The translations under genes and the position numbers were made by a program. Shown one piece after another: positions 46,935 to 59,647 of a stretch of 64,000 nucleotides of DNA; position 1 is the first letter of the stretch; each line of letters opens with the position of its first letter. The DNA is from Ophthalmolycus amberensis. Taxonomy: Eukaryota; Chordata; Actinopteri; Perciformes; Zoarcidae. Below the pieces are notes generated by a model. The model made no database searches. It was not told where the DNA came from and saw only the letters and a program-made list of their open reading frames with translations. Location of the stretch: the NCBI GenBank assembly GCA_024529925.1, contig JAFEUB010000787.1, forward strand, positions 1,739,501-1,803,500. The letters run 5' to 3'.

Positions 46935-47508
46935 GTTGTGTAAACTCAAATAGACGGAGGTCCTTTAATTAAGGGTTAAACTCTGCGTTTGAAGTCATTT
47001 TGCCTCCATGTTTGTTGCTGACAGCTGATTGTTGTGGCTGTCAGTCAAACATTATGGGCGGTACTTGGACATCTTGTTATTCGTTGTTCTCTAAATGTTT
47101 GAGTTTCTTGAGGTGGAGCTCCTTCCTGTGTCTGTTTAGCCATGGAGGCTGTCGCTGCTCATGATGACGTTTGTTTACCTGAACTGACATTTTCTCTGCA
47201 TGAACATTTCAACTTCTCTGAGCTCTAAATGTTTGAATATTTGTATTGATGCTTTTATTTAGTTGTTTCTCTTCCACTGCGTGAATCTTAAGAGAGAAAA
47301 CACCAGGCGAAGATATTGTGTTCTCGCTACCACGTAGATTTGTAAATAAATCCATCATTTACATTTTTCAGTTCATTACAATCGTTGAGGACTCGATACG
47401 TTGTTCTCTTTAACATAGCTGAGATTCTGTTCATGAAATCATTGATCGAGAGTCATTTAACAGACTTTACTGATGGGATGTGTGAACAAACTGAATGTTT
47501 ACATGATG

Positions 47509-47514
47509 AATAAA
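47509..47514 (+). terminator. Poly(A) signal of the TRIM gene
   Basis: AATAAA about 575 bp after the TRIM stop codon, followed by a T-rich stretch. No competing gene intervenes. Confidence 0.6.
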
Positions 47515-47959
47515 CAAACATGAACAAAGTATTTTCTTCGAGTCTTCATTCCAGGGTCATCATACCATCTTCAGATCGAGGGCCTGTTGCACACTAAATC
47601 TTGCTGCCATGATGCCACACACACACACACACACCACCACCCTCCCAACCCAAATTGATTCATATTTGTTACTTTGATTATTTTATTACATTGCAGGTGC
47701 AGATCTTGTGTCTGTGACAAGGCACCCTCTGACCTGTGGTTGACGTCTGTTCCCTTTGTGCACCATGATCACTCCTGTGCTGTTTTACTGTTTCGAGGCT
47801 CCCCCATGCCCCTTCAAAGACCAGCAGGTGTCTGTCTCTGCGGGAACCTGGGCAAATGTCGTGGGAACACGGACAGTTCTTGTGACAGTGTCGAGGTCCC
47901 CCTTGAACTCTGTCACATAAACATGGCCTGTACAGTTTCAAGATTCCCTAAAACCACCA

Positions 47960-48200
47960 TTTCCCTTGATTTGACCCACACTGGTTAGATCTAAAATCCA
48001 TCTCAATAGATACGGGTCAAATTTGACCCGAAACAGCCTCAGTGTACAAACATGTACAAAAGTAAAACAATTAAAAATATTTTCATCTTTGTGTATTTTG
48101 GGTCACTTCAGGAAAAGTCATCAAATTTCAGGCTAAAAGAATGTTTAGTTTATTTTTACTGCTGTCAAATGTGACCCGAACAGTATGTAAGGGTTAAGAA
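47960..48200. mobile_element. piggyBac-type MITE relic
   Basis: It contains GGGTCAAATTTGACCCG and GTCAAATGTGACCCGAACAG and ends GTATGTAAGGG|TTAA, the inverse of a TTAA|CCCTTACATAC end typical of fish piggyBac-like MITEs. The left end is not recognisable. Confidence 0.4.
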
Positions 48201-48938
48201 GACGGCATTCCCCTAACGGCAACGGAACCACATTTTTTTTTTTAGCAGAAAGGAATTGTCCTCTTATTCAAAGTTTCTTAATATTGGAATTATCGCGTGT
48301 CCAAATTGCCAAGAATTCGAGAGAAAAAAACACTCCATGGCGTCCCAAGCAATGACATCAAGTGAAGCAGATGCCATAAGCGGTTCTCGAGATATTGCAG
48401 TTATAACTATTTATCCAGCAGGCAGGACTATAATATAGAGAATTGCAGTTTGACTGCTTTAGTGTGTACTTACCTGCCTGTTGTGTTTGACATGGGACAT
48501 TTGAGTATTTGAGATGATTCTAAAATTGTAATCTCTGGGATTCCTCATTAATCAGCACATCTGAAAGAGCCTCTTGGATGAGTGGCAAAACAGCTTCAAC
48601 TTTACAACTAACTTCAGAGTGTTTAACTTAAAAAAAAAAAAATCTTTTCCCAATTTAGGAACTTTATTTTTTAAACAAAAAAAGTTTTCTAAAATGCATT
48701 AATCTGCATTCGACCAACTTCCTCAAAACTACATACGTTTTTGTTATCCACTGGGGGGCAAAGAAAACAAGCCGTAACAACAACATGGCCACTGAACCAG
48801 TCACCTGATGAAGTGCTGCGGAGCAGGTTTAAGAAAAAAGCTGATTGTGAAAGTAAAACTATAATAATCTCAGAGTTTTATTTAGATAATCAACTCAGTA
48901 GATGGATGCAAGACTAGGAGCCCATGCTGGAAACCAAC

Positions 48939-48944
48939 TTTATT
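48939..48944 (-). terminator. Poly(A) signal for znf131
   Basis: The minus strand reads AATAAA about 500 bp downstream of the znf131 stop codon. The 3' UTR would span about 48.93-49.44 kb. The gene is convergent with the TRIM gene. Confidence 0.55.
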
Positions 48945-49441
48945 TCATTTTTCCTACAAAAACACCCAAATTCAATATGAAAATAAGCTTAAACAAAACT
49001 ATAGCATTAGCACTGAGGAAATTCAGCTCCATACGTATGCAGCAACAAGAACCTGTCAATCATTATCAAATTGTCTTGGCAAGTCACCCAAACTAAAAGA
49101 ACATCATTCAATCGGATGTAAAATAAGGACACAAAGAAACATAAAAATTGATTGATGCAGTGAAGAGTCATCAAAAATATGTGATATGATGACAAACGGC
49201 TTAAAAATAAATACAGGATCAGTAGCGGGAAATGATACGTCTCCGTAGCTCTGCCCATAAGTTCAGAGAGTGAGAGAAGTTGGAAACGGAGTCATTGGAT
49301 GTGATGGCAGACAGCAGGACATGTTGAGGTAACATGCTGTATCTCACATGCATTGTTCTTTACGTCAAAATATCTCAGCCACCAGGAAACCGCAGCCGCT
49401 CAGGCCTGTAAGAGTGTCCTGCAGTTCCTTTATTCACATTC

Positions 49442-52400
49442 TCATACAGCCACTGCTTGCTCCGCCTCCTCGGTGCTCACCACTTCGCCCTCCATCTCCA
49501 CTTCCACCTGAGAGTTCACCACCTGCTGCCCGTCGACTTCAGTCGTGGTCACGTGCACCACCTGGATCTGCACCCCGGCCTGCTTTAGTCTCTCCACGTC
49601 CTCCTCGCACATCTCCGCCACCCCTCCGTCCTCCATCACCACGGTCGCCGTCTCCATCTCCATCACGTCCACGTGCTCCACCTGGATGCCGTCGTCCAGC
49701 AGTACCGTTTCGGCTCCTTCTATGCTCTGCGTTGCGATGGCGAGGCTGGCGGCGTCAGCGTTGTCGCCGACCAGTTCTTCCACTGTCTTGACCTCAATGG
49801 AATGGATGCGTTTGAGGTGGGCCTTTAGGTCTTTTGGGTGGGTGAACCACATGTCACACATGGTGCAGTGGTTGGGCTTGTCGCCCGTGTGGCTCACAAG
49901 ATGGTCTTTGAATTGGTCCCAGCTGTTGAATACACTGCTGCAGACCTGATGAGGGAGAAAACAGTGGGGTCACATCGGAACTGTGGGTGTCTATTAAAAC
50001 AAAAAAACATCACATGTCTGGAGCCCACGGTGAGGTCATCACTTATCTGTAGTGTCAGACCAGCAGTCCAAAAACTAAAATCTTCTGTTAACTAATGTAA
50101 GACCAAACAAAAGCAACGTATTCTTTCAAGAATTTAGATGAAACCATCAATTATTTGACATTTTTGCTTAAAAAATGTCTCCAACATTTTATCAATTGTT
50201 TAAGAAGTTGCCCAAAAATCTACCAATCAGCTCTACTTCATTCCTTTGTTTACTTGTAAACATTAATGGAGAGCTGTGATGGAAACTAGACCTTTTTAAT
50301 TCAGGAATACATCATTCACCAGTGAAGCATATCTGGCCGATAGTGGATCAAGTAGACTACCCGAAATCGGCAGATATTCAATATGAAATGACTTGCATTA
50401 GGAGGAAACACATGACTGAGTCATCGTTCATTTCTCAAGGTAAACCACCACAATCTAAACCCTCATCAACCCTGGTCTCAGGCACGAGGTGACGGGGATG
50501 CCCTAACTGACATAAATGCCCTCAAGTTCTCTATTCGTCCTCTTTTGATAGATAACACCCTGCCGGTCTTCTGTCTACTAATATACAGACTCGTAAGCCC
50601 AATGTTGACTTTATTTGTGAGCTCTCTGATCTCCTCTCCAACATCTGCATTCAGTGAAATATATAGATGTATTTATTTATTTTCTACTGTAGACCGTGCA
50701 CTGGCAGGGCCTTGATTCTGGACAAGCTGTACCTGGCATTCGTAGAGTTTCTTGCGTCCTTTCTTGGCTCCGGCCCCATTCTGACAGGCTGCCATATGGC
50801 ACTTCAGTGTGCTGTTCCGTGCAAATCGCTCGTGGCAATCTGGACACTCGTATGGTTTTTCACCTGCAGATAGACATATAAAGCCAAGCGTGCATTTCAA
50901 TACGAGATGAGTAACGACAAGTCAACGACGCGTTATTATGATCGTACGAAAAATCGACACTGAACACCACCAGCGCTATTGTGTTTTCATTCTCACCGGT
51001 GTGCTTCCGCAAGTGCTCCTTAAAGTGGCCGAAGTGGTCAAAGTGCTTCTTGCAGTATTCACAGACGTGCACTCTCTTCTGGGGTTTCTGGTTCTGCGAC
51101 AGCTCTTCTGCGTCAAAATGAAACGTGGTGACGTGCTGCTTCAAGGCGCCCTCCCGCGTGTAGGCTTTCCCGCAGTGGTTGCACACGTGGGGTTTTTCCA
51201 GCGAGCCCAGGTGTGTTTTCAAGTGCTGTTTGAGGTGGTAGTACAGCTTGAAGCTGCGATCGCACTTGTTGCAGCGGAACATGTTGTCCACTTGGGAAAT
51301 CTGGACCTCTACGACCTCGACATTCTCCAGCACCTTGGAGGCAGTCACCGTTTCCTCCTGATACACCACCTCCTGTCGAGCGCGAACACAGGCAAGGCAG
51401 GGTTAAGCCTCTCACATCTAGAACTCTTACTGTATACACATAGTTTACCAATTAATAAACCAAGAGAGCATGACACTCTCGCTCAAACGAAGCTCTGTGC
51501 TAATACAAGTCCGTATACCTCGTCTATTTCTCCCTTCTTCATGACCTGTAGCGTGGGTTCCTCTTGCTGATACTTGCTGGTTATGTCAGCGAGCAGAGCC
51601 AGAGCAGAGTCGTCGGACGCCGCCTGAGCATTCTTTGCCGCGTTGACCACCTCCTCTAGTCCGGTCTCCTCCACCTCGATGGCCCCATCCCCTATCACCT
51701 CAATCTCCACCTGGAGCACATGGAAAACATTCAGTCGTGACAATTAAATGTGTGCACTTCATACATTAGGTAGTTGTTATAACAAAGGAGGAATGTTAGT
51801 GGTAGAAAAAAGTACAGATTTTTTTTAGGCAATCTTAATATCCACTGCTTTGCAAGGAATTATAGCTCTTTGAGTGTGACCACCATGGACGTACTGACCT
51901 GCTCCCCTTCCACTGAAGGTAGGGTTTCTGTAATCACATTAGATGTCTCTGCAATCTTCCTCTTTTTACCTTTGCTCTTTGCCGTCAGCGAGGGATTCTC
52001 ATTTATCCTACAAGAGAGGACAAGCTGTTGGTGAGAGGTAACAATGTTCATACCAAGGAGTGCTGAGACAAATTCCGATTTAGCTCATAAAAAAAGGGTT
52101 CACCACTAAATTTGGAAATGACATCATTTATATTCTGACAGTGATGATCTGCAGCGGTAAGTGAATCGACACTCACTTGACGTTGAGCGCTTTGATGGCT
52201 TCCTGCATCTGGAGGTATTCAGCCGCCTTCCAGACATCGTAGGCCTCTTCTTCTCCGTCTACAACTAGTGTCGCCGTGTACGTGAACTCCATCAGCAGGC
52301 TAAAGGCTGTGTTACTCACTCCTGACAGAGAACGACAGAGCAGCAATGGTGAGTGAAAGCTGTTCGACGTTACACAGTAACGAACACAGGAAAACATATC

Positions 52401-52850
52401 TTTGGAACATTACATTAATGACTAAATTGATCTGGGAATTACCTCTTCTTTCGTGTGGATTTACTTCAACTGAACAACTGTCTGACTACTTTATCAAAAC
52501 TCAAATTAAAGCACAGAATACCTTCTATCTCCACCAGCGGCTCCTGGGTGAAATCTTGGAAGAACGTATGGAAAAACTGACTGCATGCGGCCAGCACTGC
52601 TTTATGGGCTCTGAACTGGTGTCCTGCAAGAGAGACCGGAGACACGGACATAAGAAGCATTGTTTAGGAATTTCACTAAGACACCACAAAGATGACCTGC
52701 AATAAATGCCTACTTACCATCCACAATCAAGGTAATGTCTGTGAACTGGTCCAGCTGTCGCTGTTCATTAAGTTTGTCCATCATGACTTTGTAATGCGCT
52801 GGGTACTCGTCGCCTCGCTCCAGCTCCTGCTCCACCTCAGCCGCCATCAT
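49442..52850 (-). CDS. znf131: BTB/POZ zinc finger protein ZNF131
   Basis: Eight coding exons, minus strand: 52718-52850, 52522-52623, 52177-52321, 51899-52007, 51519-51710, 50997-51372, 50733-50863 and 49442-49945; 1692 nt, 563 aa, in frame. The BTB/POZ domain is at about 25-135 (FTDITLIVDGHQFRAHKAVL, then EFTYTATLVVDGEEEAYDVW). A basic GKKRKIAETSNVITETLPS follows, then SDDSALALLADITSKY. From residue 261 come six zinc fingers, for example CEYCKKHFDHFGHFKEHLRK and CHERFARNSTLKCHMAAC (a C2HC variant). The tail is acidic and Val/Glu-rich. The order and motifs match vertebrate ZNF131, a nuclear transcriptional regulator reported to act on estrogen-receptor signalling (family knowledge). ATG 52850 is followed by a second ATG at 52847. 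A 5' UTR exon probably lies further upstream near 53.9-54.2 kb. The nim1k - znf131 linkage is also seen in human. Confidence 0.96.
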
Positions 52851-53879
52851 TGACCGTATCGTTTGGTGCTGATAAACAAAAGAGAAAATAAGATTAATTA
52901 ACTATTTTGGGCAGTCTGTTTATGATTCCATATCTTGACTGCTATTTACATACGGCTGTAGAGATCTACATCACCGGCAGACTCACTTGGATGCAAAAGT
53001 TTGGGTGACATCCGTGCCGTGGCAGCAGTGATGTCCGCACAGACCAAATCTGTGACCTCAGTGAGTGCAACCTGACACGAGATTTATGTTTGTAACCTCC
53101 CCTGAAACACCGCACTACAGTTCAACTGAACCTCAATAGCAATATGACACAATGAGACAACTTCTGACCAACCCGACAGGTCCCTGCAAGTGACTTTGGA
53201 ATTGCTTTAAGAGTCAGATTTTACACAGTGAGGGAGCCGACACACTGGAAGAAAATGTTTCATCAATGGGAACAACTATGTGAATATTGTCAACAGTTGA
53301 AGTATGCAGTCAGTTTAAACCACCATAGCTTTCAATGTGATCATTGTGTCCAAAATAAAGTGTGTGAAGAGAATCAGATATTATTAAAAGACATGTCGAG
53401 TGAGTGTGTGCATCACTGAATTTGCAGTTTTAGAGCACAACTGGCAGCCCAACGAAGACAGACTGTAATTAAAATGTACTGGGTTGAAGGAAGTGAACTT
53501 ATCTGACATACGAGTTACACTTACCAAAAACGAAATAAAACAAAAAATGAAATAAGTGTAAAATTATTATTTTTAAACACCCCGGTTATTTGTAAAAACG
53601 GACCATTGCGTGGCACACGAGGAGACCAGCAAATAATTAAACGAATGGCCCCACACGTTTGTTCGTTTAGCTAACGTGAACACCTTTGCTAGTACATCTC
53701 GATGCTAGCTTAACTAGCACAACATACAATCCCGCCCCCGAAAGAAAAACAAAACAAGTCATGTCACATGCCCCAGACATGTATGTAACCAAAGCCGAAC
53801 TCACCGGGACTAGACATACCAGTGTAATCGTTTCGATACTGGAACATGAAGGAAATAAACATGCTACAACCCCAGAGGG

Positions 53880-54190
53880 TCGAAGGTAACGGGCCTCCTA
53901 GCACGCTCGCCATTTCGCGTTTGACAATCAACATTACGTCATCAAACCGCGCATTAAAATACACTTTTCCCAGATCGATTTCATAATTATAACCGCCGTG
54001 GGTCAAAATACACGTCACAAACCATCGGCACTCATACCTCGAGTTTGGTTACACTGCTTCAGAAAGTTGCTTTGCGATAATATTTCCCTCGACGCATGTA
54101 GCGCTATTCTACTTTCGTTGCTCCAAAAAGGGCGGTCGTTCAGAGCTCCGGCCTCGGTTTCCCAGAAACCCTTGCGAAGTCAAGGACGCT
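53880..54190 (-). promoter_or_regulatory. Probable znf131 promoter region
   Basis: A TATA-less stretch with raised CpG content, including CGCCATTTCGCG (a YY1-like CGCCAT core), lies about 1 kb upstream of the znf131 ATG exon and just before a long gene-free gap. Assignment is by position and composition. Confidence 0.35.
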
Positions 54191-54199
54191 GAGGAGCGT

Positions 54200-56530
54200 T
54201 GCTTAGTGACAGCAGTGAGTGACGACTGTTTACATCTGATGTTCTGTTCTTCTGATCAATGAAAAAGCAAATTTCTAACAACCAAAACGGATAATAGCGT
54301 CTTCAAATTTAATTTACATCACGTTAGAATCTTTATTTAATAGTAGTAAGACTGCCAACGTAGCCTACCTATTAAAATAGCCATATATAATAAACAACAA
54401 CCATACCATAATGTGCCATTGATAATGCAGAAAGTTATATCAATTTCAAGTAATGTGTAATGCATAGGCTTACGTTAGACCACAGTGTGTGTATGTCTGT
54501 CACTGTTAAGCAGTGGTACTAAAGGGACACAAACAGACGATTAAAACACAAGATACAAGAAAAAGCCCTGCATTCAAACATAACTAAAGAGGAGGCATCT
54601 TCCCATAGCAAAATATAGTACTTAAAGTAAGTTTTCATTCTGTTCTCATTCGGCAGCAGCATGCTATAGATCACGTCAGATGTCATAACACTGCAGCTTT
54701 TGCAAGCCATTCACTCAAATACATACAGATATACAAACAAAGCATTCATCTCAGCATTCATCACTCATCTTTATACAAGGATGAAGTCTATAGAGATAAG
54801 ATAAGGCCTAACTAATCTGAACAAATGATTCTACATAGTATATAAATATATACAGAAAAAGTATTTACTGTATACAAATAAATTATACTGTCATAGTAAA
54901 GCGAATTAAAATGTTAAAAAACAGGGAGGGGAAAAGTAGCTTACTCGGGATGTTGCAATGAATGACTGAAAATACACGAACAGCTATTACAATGTTCTAA
55001 ATTATGAAGAAGTGAAAATTCTGGGCATAATTGTGTTACACGTGTTACAATTCACAGTCACCAAAGTGTGAAGTATCTCTGAGAATGTTTTATGCTGACA
55101 AAGGTTTATACGATTATGATCTGTTTAACTGTTAGTTATTATAGTTTATTGTGGATTAATATAATCAAGTCAGAGCTCTTGAAATGTCCTCATATCCATT
55201 CTTCTTTGCAGGTCAGTGTGCTCCAATAAGGACCGTATATGTCACAGTGGCAGACACTGTAAATGAGTAACACGGTGTCACAGAAAGCTAGTCCTGGCAT
55301 GTCAAAATGTCTCTGCTACAGCGTGTGGCTCTGTGTTCCTGGCAGAAGTCCTAAAAATCAGCACACGCAGCAGGAATTAAACTGCACCACTTGTCTTCTC
55401 TCAAATATTTAACTGCGAGAACCGTAACTGAATCTTGTAGACTCCTAACACATCTTTAAAATCACCATGGAGAAAAACAGACACTTCTCTAACACAGTTA
55501 CAACAACAAGCTGCAAATATAGAACTTAGTTACTTTTATTGTGTCCTTTGCGTGCACTGCTCACCATAGTTTCAGATATAATCACACGCATTTTATTCTT
55601 TGCTTGACTATGTCACAAACATTTGATGGCCTAGTTATTCTCATAACAGTCCTCACACCGCTTCAAACAGTTTGGCCTATATTTGCTCTGCAGACAGACA
55701 ATCTCAGCTGCCTGGTTAGACTTTGACACTTTGTTACGCAATAATTGCCCCCTCACCTAAATCAGGGACACAAGTGTCTAAGAATCAAAATGTGTCCCCA
55801 GAATAAATAGTAACATGCCTGAAGCTGTAAATTAGCTTCAGAATCTGAAGCCGGATTGTAAAGGATGTTGTTTGTTTCTTCGTCCCCTCTAAAGTTCTCC
55901 AATATAAAGTTCATAATCTCACTTTACCCGATTTCTAACTGATTGTACTTTTTCTTTTTTCTGTTGGGCCTGCCTTTATATATAATTTGCCTACTTGATC
56001 TCCCATATACAAAACTCTGTTCATATTTTCCTACTTTAACTGTCTTTGTGTATTAAACTGCAGGATACTTTATCCTTCGATAATGTCACTTGTGCATATT
56101 TTCTTGCTGTGTTTGTGTGAACTCTGCAAAAATATGCTGGAGGCGGACCAGAGTCCCTCCCTTTGTCCCTTTTCACTTCCCCTCTCTGTCCTGAAAGTGA
56201 AAAACAGAATTGCACAATGTTCTTCCATGTTCTTGGGGACTCATAATACACATCTATCATACACACCATGTAAAAGCATTCAACTTGATTTGAAAGGCAA
56301 AGGCATGCACTATCTCCGGGGCTGAAATATATCTTGACCGGCCGCAATGAAGAGGCAACTGTTTCTCCTTCTCCTGAAGGAATTTGTCAAAATGCCAGTT
56401 GAGTTTGAATCCTGTCAACAAGGGGAATTCATGCAATCATCATAAGACTTCCCTTTTTTACTTGAGAAAAGTGTGGGCATCAGCATACAGCTGGGGCTGA
56501 ACTTTGTCCTACCTCCAGATAGAAAAACAA
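54200..56530. other. Intergenic gap between znf131 and selenop
   Basis: AT-rich DNA without a supported exon on either strand. The open frames are under 90 codons and lack splice context or domain similarity. The last few hundred bases before 56.53 kb are likely selenop upstream regulatory DNA. Confidence 0.45.
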
Positions 56531-56539
56531 CAGGCAGAG

Positions 56540-56546
56540 TATAAAA
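56540..56546 (+). promoter_or_regulatory. TATA box of selenop
   Basis: TATAAAA followed by a G-rich stretch. A non-coding first exon would start near 56570 and end at 56640 before a GTAAGT donor. It is spliced to an acceptor at 57024, 18 bp before the ATG. Confidence 0.75.
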
Positions 56547-57042
56547 GGGGGGAGCGGTGGAGGAGGAGACTTGTTTTTTGTTCTAGGAGCTGCAGTGACG
56601 CAGAGCAGAGCAGAGAGAGGGAAACTTTTTAACCAAAAGGGTAAGTATTTCTGCCTGTCTTGCATGCGGTAACACACTGCGGAACATTTTTACTTTGTGC
56701 TTTCAGCACTCAAGCAGGCTGGCTGTTCAACTCTGTGCTGTTTCTTTGTGTTAACTGTGTATGCACAAGCTTACATTTGTACAGAAACAACATGATTTGG
56801 GAACCTAAAATAAACTGCTTTGGTCACTCTACTAGTTGCACAGTCTTCTATAGCTATATATCAGTTTTAGAAGGATTTGTGGACTGTTAAAATTGGTAAA
56901 ATTGTAACCCTTCTCTGACCTTTTGTATGATTCTATCACTTCTGCCTGAGGTTGACCAATCTCTGATGTTCTCCCCTCCCTTTTTCTCCACTCTCACCCC
57001 TTCCCTAACTTTTCCCTCCCCCAGTGAGGAGGCACCACGAGA

Positions 57043-58756
57043 ATGTGGGCGCGCCTCAGCCTGCTCGTCACTCTCTGCCTGCTCCACGGGGGCGGCGCGG
57101 AGAGTGTCGGGGGCGGGCCTCGATGTCAGCTGCCTCCGTCCTGGAGGATAGGAGAGGTGGAGCCGATGAAGGGCACGATGGGCCAGGTGACGGTGGTGGC
57201 CCTTTTACAGGCCAGCTGATTGTTCTGCTTGGTGCAGGCTTCCAGGTGTGTGCCAGCGTCCGCCCCACCTCAACTGTTATTAATGCACTTCTGTCTTTCA
57301 AGATCAAACATGGCATCACCACATAGGAGCCCCAAAAATCGGCTGCAAAGCATGACATTCATTTCATGGCCCGTTCTGCAAGGTTTGCTAAAGTTGGCAG
57401 CGAGGTGCAGCAGGCTCAAACACATGTCCTTCTTATGCAACAAAGTTCCCCGTTAAAGAAGCTCATGCTTGTTTGTGAAGCAAACTAACCAGGGAAGCTT
57501 TATCAGCAGCTTTGTCGTTGGGCAACTGTGTTTTTTATAATTATTGTCCCCCCCCCCCCCCCCACCCCTCATCTGAGCAGAATGGACGGCCTGCGCCAAA
57601 AGGTGGAGGGTGAGGGTCTGAAGGACGTGGCCTACATGGTCGTTAACCAGCAGGGGGAGCCAGCACTGCGCCTGCACACCATGCTGGCACAGAGACTGTC
57701 GGTGAACATCACCCTCTACAAACAGGACGAGCAGCAGCCTGATGTCTGGCAGGCACTGAGCGGAGGGAAGGATGACTTTCTCGTTTATGACAGGTTTGTT
57801 GCCCGCGGTGGTTCGAAATCCAGAGCAACTGCTTTCATTTTTTCCCCTCCAAGTTCCTCACCATGTTTTTCTATCCCTTTGCCAACAGGTGTGGCCGTCT
57901 CACCCACCACATCTCCCTTCCCTACTCCATCATCGGGCAAGGCTCTGTGGAGGGCGCGATCAAAGATGCCTACTGCAAACGCACATGTGGGGACTGCGCG
58001 CACGAGGTACAAACCACACATGACTGCAAGAATATACATTCATTTCAACGAGCATCAGTCCTCAGATAATATGTTTATTCAAAAATAAGCTCAAACACTT
58101 TATTCCCCCCCCCCCCACAGAGCACTGAGACACCAGAGGAGTGCGCAGAGAAAGCGGTCGCACAGCCTGATGCAGACGCTCCCCCAGCTGTAGAGGAAGA
58201 CACTGGGCGTGGTCACCATCACCATGGTCGTGGCCACCATGGGGATAATCACGGTGTTCAACCCCAGGGCCATGATCACCACGGTGGTCATGGAAACCAC
58301 GATGGCGCTGGCCAGCAAGGTGTAAGACACCAGGGGCACGGGCGAGATGCCGGGCTATCACAAGGGCAACATCACTTCAATTTAGGCCAGATGCAGATAT
58401 CACAGGAGGCCCCCGGGGCCCCTGTGATGCCCTGAGTGCAAGAGAAGGCCAGCTGCAAGTCAAAGCACAGCTGACAGTGGGCAGCAGGCTCCGACAACGA
58501 AGCCTCTCCCAAGGCCAGCTGATTCTGACACTGACGCAGGCTGTTTGGCGAAGTGGGGAGCGAGCAGCCGCTCGGCCTGTGACACTGTGACGAGGCGCTG
58601 CCCGCCTCCTGACAGTGACACGGACTGACGGGCGACGCGACCAATAGTGTCAGGGAGACCTGACAGTGACGCTCGCCCCCCGCTGACTGACAGCAGCCTC
58701 AGCCAGCTCAATGAGCCTGACCCGCCGGTGCGAGCTGAGGATGAGAGCAGCTGTAG
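57043..58756 (+). CDS. selenop: Selenoprotein P, 16 selenocysteines
   Basis: Four coding exons: 57043-57245, 57581-57793, 57889-58006 and 58121-58756; 1170 nt, 389 aa, in frame if UGA is read as selenocysteine and the stop is TAG at 58754. It has a signal peptide (MWARLSLLVTLCLLHGGGA) and a thioredoxin-like N-domain with the redox motif U59-L-F-C62. His-rich stretches (HHHH, GHDHHGGHG) at about 208-255 follow, then a tail with 15 Sec at residues 283, 296, 312, 314, 316, 332, 342, 344, 359, 361, 368, 376, 378, 384 and 386. SELENOP is secreted, mainly by liver, carries selenium to other tissues and is taken up through LRP8/LRP2 (family knowledge). Two SECIS-like hairpins lie in the 3' UTR, as in other vertebrate SELENOP genes. 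An ordinary ORF finder breaks it at every UGA. The long, Sec-rich tail fits the fish form that retains more Sec than human (10). Confidence 0.95.
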
Positions 58757-59104
58757 GCTGACTCTGATTTCAGCCTCTTATTAAGACCATCCAGAAACAC
58801 CGGGGCCAAGCGCTCTTTTATGCCAACTAGTATTACCCCTGGGGGAGGGCAGGGCGACCCCTGACAGCACGCACGTGGGATAGATGAACACGAGTCCAAC
58901 ATCACATTGATAAAGATTAAATAATGCCAACGATTTGGCAGCTCGTTAACTCATTAGGCGACAGGCACGCAAATAATTAGATCGTGTCTTAAATAACGTA
59001 TGCCGTGTTTCACCTGTTCTCCACGTGTGTGTGTGTCAGCAGGTCGCCCTCATCCTTTCTCAGGCGTGCACGTGGTTGTGTTCACGAATGGGCCCCCTCC
59101 ATTT

Positions 59105-59185
59105 AGCTCTCTCCGTCCTTTATGAAGCCAGGCGCGGAAACTATGCTCTAGTGGCGTCTGTATGAAGTCAGGCAGGAGAGAGAGG
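59105..59185 (+). promoter_or_regulatory. SECIS element 1 of selenop (candidate)
   Basis: The quartet strand ATGA is at 59122-59125 and the opposing TGA at 59163-59165. Helix II pairs CAGGCGC with GCGTCTG (one G-U pair). The apical part contains GGAAAC with unpaired As. The lower stem pairs CTCTCTCC (59107-59114) with GGAGAGAG (59175-59182). The position about 370 bp after the stop suits recruitment of SBP2 and eEFSec for UGA decoding. Confidence 0.75.
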
Positions 59186-59647
59186 AGAGGGTGGTTCAGG
59201 AACACCATAAACACGTTAAACATTGCGAAGGGAAGTACAGGAGATTATTTGAGGAAACAGAAGAAGAAGAAAAAATACATATTGAATCTGCAAAAACAAA
59301 ACCAAATGACATCAGATTGACCTTAAGAAGGTTGCAGTCAATGCCACATTTTTTTGTTGGGGAAAGCCTGAAAAGCACTGGTCCGTTACTGGAATCACAG
59401 TCCTTACAACATTTAAAAGCAAGCCTTTAAAAGTTTATACCGCTGATGTGTTTGTCTGTATGCTTATTATTCGTGTCGTTCTTAGAGCCTGCAAGCTTAA
59501 ACATATATCAGGCGTTTCTTTACCCACAAACATGCACATTTTGAATGCTGAGTGCTTAGCATTCCTTTGCAAGGGGAAAAAAAAAATACAAGACTCTATT
59601 GTTTGGAAAAGGGCAGAGGGAAAATGAGAGTGAAGCGATGTTGGAAT

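Noticed and set aside
49348..49949. 147-aa and 134-aa plus-strand ORFs opposite the last znf131 exon
   Set aside because: Pro/Arg/Ser-rich shadows of the znf131 coding strand without any domain.
57785..58361. Minus-strand ORFs rich in His/Met/Val opposite selenop
   Set aside because: Shadows of the His-rich and Sec-rich exons on the plus strand, which give a complete, family-consistent protein.
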